DNA of 64,000 bases from NCBI GenBank assembly GCA_902765395.1, contig CACWZP010000006.1:1-64000 (forward strand). Direction: 5' to 3'. The notes beneath the pieces are model-generated. The model was given only the letters and a program-made list of their open reading frames with translations, did no database searches and was not told the DNA's origin. A program made the position numbers and the translations under genes. Positions 60,910 to 64,000 of the stretch are shown piece by piece (positions within the stretch are counted from its first letter, which is position 1; each line of letters starts with the position of its first letter). This DNA is from an uncultured Eubacteriales bacterium (GTDB taxonomy: Bacteria; Bacillota; Clostridia; Christensenellales; Aristaeellaceae).

Positions 60910-61587
60910 TCAGCTCTGGGGCTTGATCAGGCTGGCGATCATGCCGGCAAAGCCGATGATGGGCATCGTCTGCAAAATCACGCGGCCGGGGCCGGTGACG
61001 ACGGTGTTGAACAGGCCCTCGCCGCCGAACAGCGCGTTCTTGATGCCCTTGACCTGCTGGATCTCCAGGTTCACGGTGGCGTCCATCACCGCCAGGTAGC
61101 CGGTGTCGATCACCAGCTTCTGGCCGGCCTGCAGGTTGTACTCCACCGTGGAGCCGTCGATCTCCACAAAGGCGATGCCGTTGCCGGAGATCCTCTGCAT
61201 CACGAAACCCTCGCCGCCGAACAGGCCCGCGCCCAGCTTCTTCTGCATGTGCACGTTCAGCTCCACGCCCTCGGAACAGGCCAGGAAGGACTTCTTCTGG
61301 CAGATGATGGGCGTGGAGGGGGTGATCTCAAAGGCCCGGATCGCGCCGGGGAACTTGGAGGCAAAGGCGATCATGCCCTCGCCCTGTTTGGCGACATAGT
61401 GGTTCTGGAACGCGCTCTCGCCGGACACCATGCGGCCAAACATTTTGCCCAGCCCGCCGCCGGAGGTCTCCATCTGCATGTTCGGGCTCATCCAGCTCAT
61501 GGCGCCGGATTCGCAGGTCACCTTCTCGTTCTCCGCCAGCTGGCAGATCACCACCGGCATCGGTTCTCCCTTGATCTGATACTTCAT
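60910..61587 (-). CDS. AIM24 / TIGR00266 family protein
   Basis: 225 residues, one AIM24 beta-barrel-like domain: KYQIKGEPMPVVICQLAENE, ESGAMSWMSPNMQMET, and repeated glycine turns (GGGLGKMFGRMVSGES, GAGLFGGEGFVMQRISGNG, GGEGLFNTVVTGPG). The family is widespread and structurally known but has no settled role. The start is ATG 61587, with AAGGAG 10 nt upstream; a frame beginning at 61608 lacks a site. It is the last gene of an operon with YdcF-like, STAS-kinase and phosphatase genes. Confidence 0.9.
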   Translation of the reverse strand: MKYQIKGEPMPVVICQLAENEKVTCESGAMSWMSPNMQMETSGGGLGKMFGRMVSGESAFQNHYVAKQGEGMIAFASKFPGAIRAFEITPSTPIICQKKSFLACSEGVELNVHMQKKLGAGLFGGEGFVMQRISGNGIAFVEIDGSTVEYNLQAGQKLVIDTGYLAVMDATVNLEIQQVKGIKNALFGGEGLFNTVVTGPGRVILQTMPIIGFAGMIASLIKPQS

Positions 61588-61625
61588 GGTTCCCACACTC
61601 CTTCTCATTCATTGAATCCAGTCGT

Positions 61626-62462
61626 TCAGTTGCCGCCGTCCCTCGGCGGCGCGCCCGCGGGCCCCTGGCCGGGGCCCCTCTTCCCGGGCATCAGCTCGTT
61701 CACCTGAAGCACGACCTCCCACATCACGTTGGCGCCGTAGTTCAGCAGGGAGGACGGCGCGGGCAGCCGCAGCACGTTTGTGAAGCCCGCGCTCCTGGCC
61801 GTGCGGACGGCCCGGTCCATGTGGTAATTGCTGCTGATCAACACCACGGGCTCGTCGGGGTCCACCAGCTCGGCCGCGTTTTTGAAGTTGTCCCGGGTGC
61901 TCTTCGCCTGGTCCTCCAGCACCATGCGCTCCTCCGGCACGCCGCGCTCCATGAGGATATTCCGCATGGCGGCAGCCTCGGTCAGACCGGATTCGTCCGG
62001 GTTGCCGCCAGTCAGCACCAGCGTGGCCTCCGGGTTGTCGCGCAGATACTTATCCGCGGTGTCCAGCCGGGAGATCAGGTCCGGCACGGGCTTGCCGTTT
62101 TCCAGCGCCAGGCCCAGCACGATGGCGTGGGTCGCGGGCGCCTGGGTGTTCACGAAGCTGCCCGCCACGACCTTCCCGATCAGCACCAGGAACGCCAGTG
62201 TAGCCAGGACCACCACCGCGCGCAGGCACCAGCCCACCGCCTTCAGCGCTGCGGGCTTCAGCTTCGTGAAGAAGCCGAAGCGCACGTCCAGCGCAAAGAC
62301 GATGAAGAACGCGCACACGATCAGCTCATTTCGGAAGATCTGCACATAGGTGTCCTTCAGGACCACCGCGCTGATGCGCCGCAGCATGATGACGCTCAGG
62401 TAAGCCGTAAAGGCCACCGCCAGAAAAACCAGGATATCGCCAATGATCCGCCTCGCCTGCAT
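61626..62462 (-). CDS. YdcF/DUF218 family membrane protein
   Basis: 278 residues. Three membrane spans in the first ~105 residues (ILVFLAVAFTAYLSVIML, LIVCAFFIVFALDVRFGFF, AVVVLATLAFLVLIGKVV) precede a DUF218 domain: HAIVLGLALENGKPVPDLIS, VLTGGNPDESGLTEAAAMR, EDQAKSTRDNFKNAAEL, and VLISSNYHMDRAVRTA. Relatives such as SanA/ElyC influence envelope integrity, possibly through polyprenyl-carrier metabolism. GAAGGAGG precedes the ATG. It lies 23 nt after the STAS-kinase gene and 38 nt before the AIM24 gene. Confidence 0.9.
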   Translation of the reverse strand: MQARRIIGDILVFLAVAFTAYLSVIMLRRISAVVLKDTYVQIFRNELIVCAFFIVFALDVRFGFFTKLKPAALKAVGWCLRAVVVLATLAFLVLIGKVVAGSFVNTQAPATHAIVLGLALENGKPVPDLISRLDTADKYLRDNPEATLVLTGGNPDESGLTEAAAMRNILMERGVPEERMVLEDQAKSTRDNFKNAAELVDPDEPVVLISSNYHMDRAVRTARSAGFTNVLRLPAPSSLLNYGANVMWEVVLQVNELMPGKRGPGQGPAGAPPRDGGN

Positions 62463-62485
62463 AGCCTCGCCTCCTTCTGTGTTTC

Positions 62486-63673
62486 CTACATCATTTTAAA
62501 CAGCGCGCGGACGGCCTGTTCGTTGGGAATGACCACGCCCCGCAGCAGCTTGTCCATCAGCATGGGGGCCATCCGGGTGGCCGTCTCCGAGCCCGAACCG
62601 CAGATCATCACCACGTTGAAGGCGTAGAGCAGGCCGAGCTTGGCGAAATAGGCCTTCAGCGCCTCCGGCTCCCGGATGCCGGTATACTCCATGAAGAAGC
62701 GGCTGCCCGCGTCCAGGATCATCTCCTTCGGCATGCCCACGCTCCTTTCGATGTGCTGGGCTTGGTTGCCGGCGGGCGCGGAGATCATGTCCCGATAGAT
62801 GGACACCAGGTCGCACACCGGCGGCCCCGTGGTCACCTCCGGCATGTCGATCAGCACCAGTTCGCCGTCCTGGAGCATGATGTTGCCGGGGTGCAGGTCG
62901 TTGTGGGTCAGCGTGTCCGCCTCCGGGATGTCGTCGATGATGCTGTTCAGCAGGTCGAGTTCCTCCCGGGAGCACCACGGCTCCAGTTTCTCCACCCGGC
63001 GCCGGAACACGTCCTGGATGCGGTCAAAGCTGCCCGCGGGCACGTGGGTGGTGTGCAGGGCCCTGGCCAGGGCCACGTACTTATCCACGTACTCGTCCAT
63101 CCGCTCGGGATGGTCCCGCATCGCGTGGCCCAGGGTGTCGGACTTGAGCATCTCGAACACCACGCCCAGGCAGTCCCCCACCCGCACCACGTCGTAGGCG
63201 ATCACCGAGGGCACGCCGTTGACGAAGGCCGTCCGGGCGAAGTCCCGCTCGCGCTGGATCTCCTCCATCTTCATCCAGGGCTTGTAGACCTTCACGATGG
63301 TGTCCTCGTCCAGCCGGTAGACCGAGCCGTTGCCGCCCTGGCCGATCAGCTCGCAGCCCTCCACGGACACCTGCCGCAGCCGCTTCTTCACGTCCAGAAG
63401 CTCGGTAAAGCCGGTCACCTCAAAGATGTCGTACACCTCCGCCGAGACGTTCTCCACCGGCAGCGCCTTCTTTGCCAGCTTCCGCAGCTTCATCAGCACC
63501 CGCAGGCCGGCGCTGGAGATGTACTCCAGGTTCCCGGCGTCGATGGCGATCGCCGCGCCGGGATGGGCGTTCACCGCCTCGAAGATCTCAGCCTCAACCG
63601 CCGAAGCATTGTTGGAGTCCACGCGGTCCTCGAGAAAGAGGGTCAGGGTGTTGTTCTCAAGCCGCGTCTTCAT
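62486..63673 (-). CDS. STAS domain fused to an APH-like phosphotransferase
   Basis: 395 residues. Residues 1-100 are a STAS domain of the anti-anti-sigma type: TLFLEDRVDSNNASAVEAEI, AIAIDAGNLEYISSAGLRVL with the conserved serine that is phosphorylated in SpoIIAA relatives, and FEVTGFTELLDV. Residues ~110-395 are an APH-fold kinase: GQGGNGSVYRLDEDTIVKVY (a protein-kinase-like glycine loop and lysine), LTHNDLHPGNIML as catalytic loop, and LVLIDMPEVTTG in place of DFG. The fusion suggests a self-contained phospho-switch. It overlaps the upstream phosphatase gene by 17 nt, putting kinase and phosphatase in one operon. Substrates are not known. Confidence 0.9.
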   Translation of the reverse strand: MKTRLENNTLTLFLEDRVDSNNASAVEAEIFEAVNAHPGAAIAIDAGNLEYISSAGLRVLMKLRKLAKKALPVENVSAEVYDIFEVTGFTELLDVKKRLRQVSVEGCELIGQGGNGSVYRLDEDTIVKVYKPWMKMEEIQRERDFARTAFVNGVPSVIAYDVVRVGDCLGVVFEMLKSDTLGHAMRDHPERMDEYVDKYVALARALHTTHVPAGSFDRIQDVFRRRVEKLEPWCSREELDLLNSIIDDIPEADTLTHNDLHPGNIMLQDGELVLIDMPEVTTGPPVCDLVSIYRDMISAPAGNQAQHIERSVGMPKEMILDAGSRFFMEYTGIREPEALKAYFAKLGLLYAFNVVMICGSGSETATRMAPMLMDKLLRGVVIPNEQAVRALFKMM

Positions 63674-64000
63674 ATGCGATTTCCCCCTCCAGATACTTGT
63701 CCCGCAGGCGTTCGATCTCCTCTTCGGTGACGCCCAGCTCCGACGTGATGTAGCCCAGCGCCGAGCCGTAGTTCTGCTTCAGCCAGTCCAGGCCGTTGAC
63801 CATGTACCGGGCGTTCACCGCGTCCATGGCCGTCATCAACGCGTCCAGCTTCTCGCCCTCGACGCCCGCGTCGATCAGCATCTGGCGCTCGCCCTCGATC
63901 AGCTCGGCGTTGAAGGTGTTGGTCAGCAGGTAGTCGGCCAGTATGGTCTCCTCGTCCACGCCCAGCGCGGTGAGGATCAGCATGGCCGCGCAGCCGGTGC
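63657..64000 (-). CDS. tyrosine-protein phosphatase family, C-terminal part
   Basis: The last ~114 codons of a gene whose 5' part lies beyond the right edge. The first visible residues, TGCAAMLILTALGVDEETIL followed by ADYLLTNTF, match the segment just after the CxxxxxRTG active-site loop of Y_phosphatase3 (PF13350-type) tyrosine phosphatases; the catalytic cysteine itself is outside the window. The C-terminal helices (YGSALGYITSELGVTEEEIE) also fit that family. It overlaps the STAS-kinase gene by 17 nt. An ATG at 63983 is internal, not the start. Confidence 0.8.
   Translation of the reverse strand, partial: TGCAAMLILTALGVDEETILADYLLTNTFNAELIEGERQMLIDAGVEGEKLDALMTAMDAVNARYMVNGLDWLKQNYGSALGYITSELGVTEEEIERLRDKYLEGEIAYEDAA

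Overview
The window is chromosomal DNA from a G+C-rich (above 60% by eye) member of the Firmicutes/Clostridia, most likely an anaerobic gut or rumen lineage near Christensenellales/Oscillospirales. The evidence is mixed: the first ~55 bases are the 5' end of a 16S rRNA on the minus strand; gene order follows the Bacillus/Clostridium 'ylq' neighbourhood (rimM-trmD-rplS-rbgA-rnhB-yraN-comM-dprA-topA-trmFO-hslV-hslU); CoaX, RecD2 and ECF-type transport are present; carbon genes (cellobiose phosphorylase, MalQ-GlgP) suit a plant-polysaccharide niche; and BspA-type leucine-rich repeat proteins are abundant. The genus cannot be fixed from what is visible.

Layout. 1-4.3 kb: rRNA promoter and leader, then a fused 4-alpha-glucanotransferase/glycogen phosphorylase on the plus strand. 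4.3-9.8 kb (minus): SpoU rRNA methyltransferase, ComF, RecD2, CoaX and a probable pantothenate ECF S component. 10.1-20 kb: cupin; a 1317-residue secreted repeat protein; cellobiose phosphorylase with an operator-like palindrome; an acetyltransferase; and the UPF0210/ACT pair. 20.1-33.6 kb (plus): the conserved rimM-trmD-rplS-rbgA-rnhB-yraN-comM block, interrupted by a secreted SH3-like protein, an MBL hydrolase, an APH-fold kinase, a two-module membrane glycosyltransferase and a DUF3592/LRR protein. 48.6-55.7 kb (plus): the second conserved block, dprA-topA-trmFO-hslV-(GNAT)-hslU. 55.8-64 kb: secreted 5'-nucleotidase, a conserved enzyme of unknown function, a polar amino-acid ABC transporter, and an operon ending in a STAS-phosphotransferase fusion and a tyrosine phosphatase cut by the window edge.

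Between comM and dprA, which are usually close together, sits about 15 kb of accessory genes (33.6-48.6 kb). It holds an AT-rich zinc-ribbon protein with a radical SAM/SPASM enzyme, an unknown gene, a tandem array of receptor-like Ser/Thr kinases (one remnant, one intact, one lacking its ATP-binding glycine loop through a 25-nt frameshifting deletion), a CDF metal transporter, NadE, a GT2-GtrA glycosyltransferase and a phosphodiester glycosidase-like protein. The kinases join a cytoplasmic kinase to one membrane span, a repeat linker and extracellular LRR or peptidoglycan-binding-like modules, so they look like surface sensors. This array is the best candidate for unusual biology in the window.

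A second theme is intergenic. Tracts of seven-base tandem repeats (CCCTGTT, CAGAGTT, AATGAGG, CTCTAAT types) recur at gene ends and often supply stop codons. At three places they form the two arms of palindromic, MITE-like elements. A separate family of hairpins (GCCTCCC...GGGAGGCTTT) is scattered between genes.
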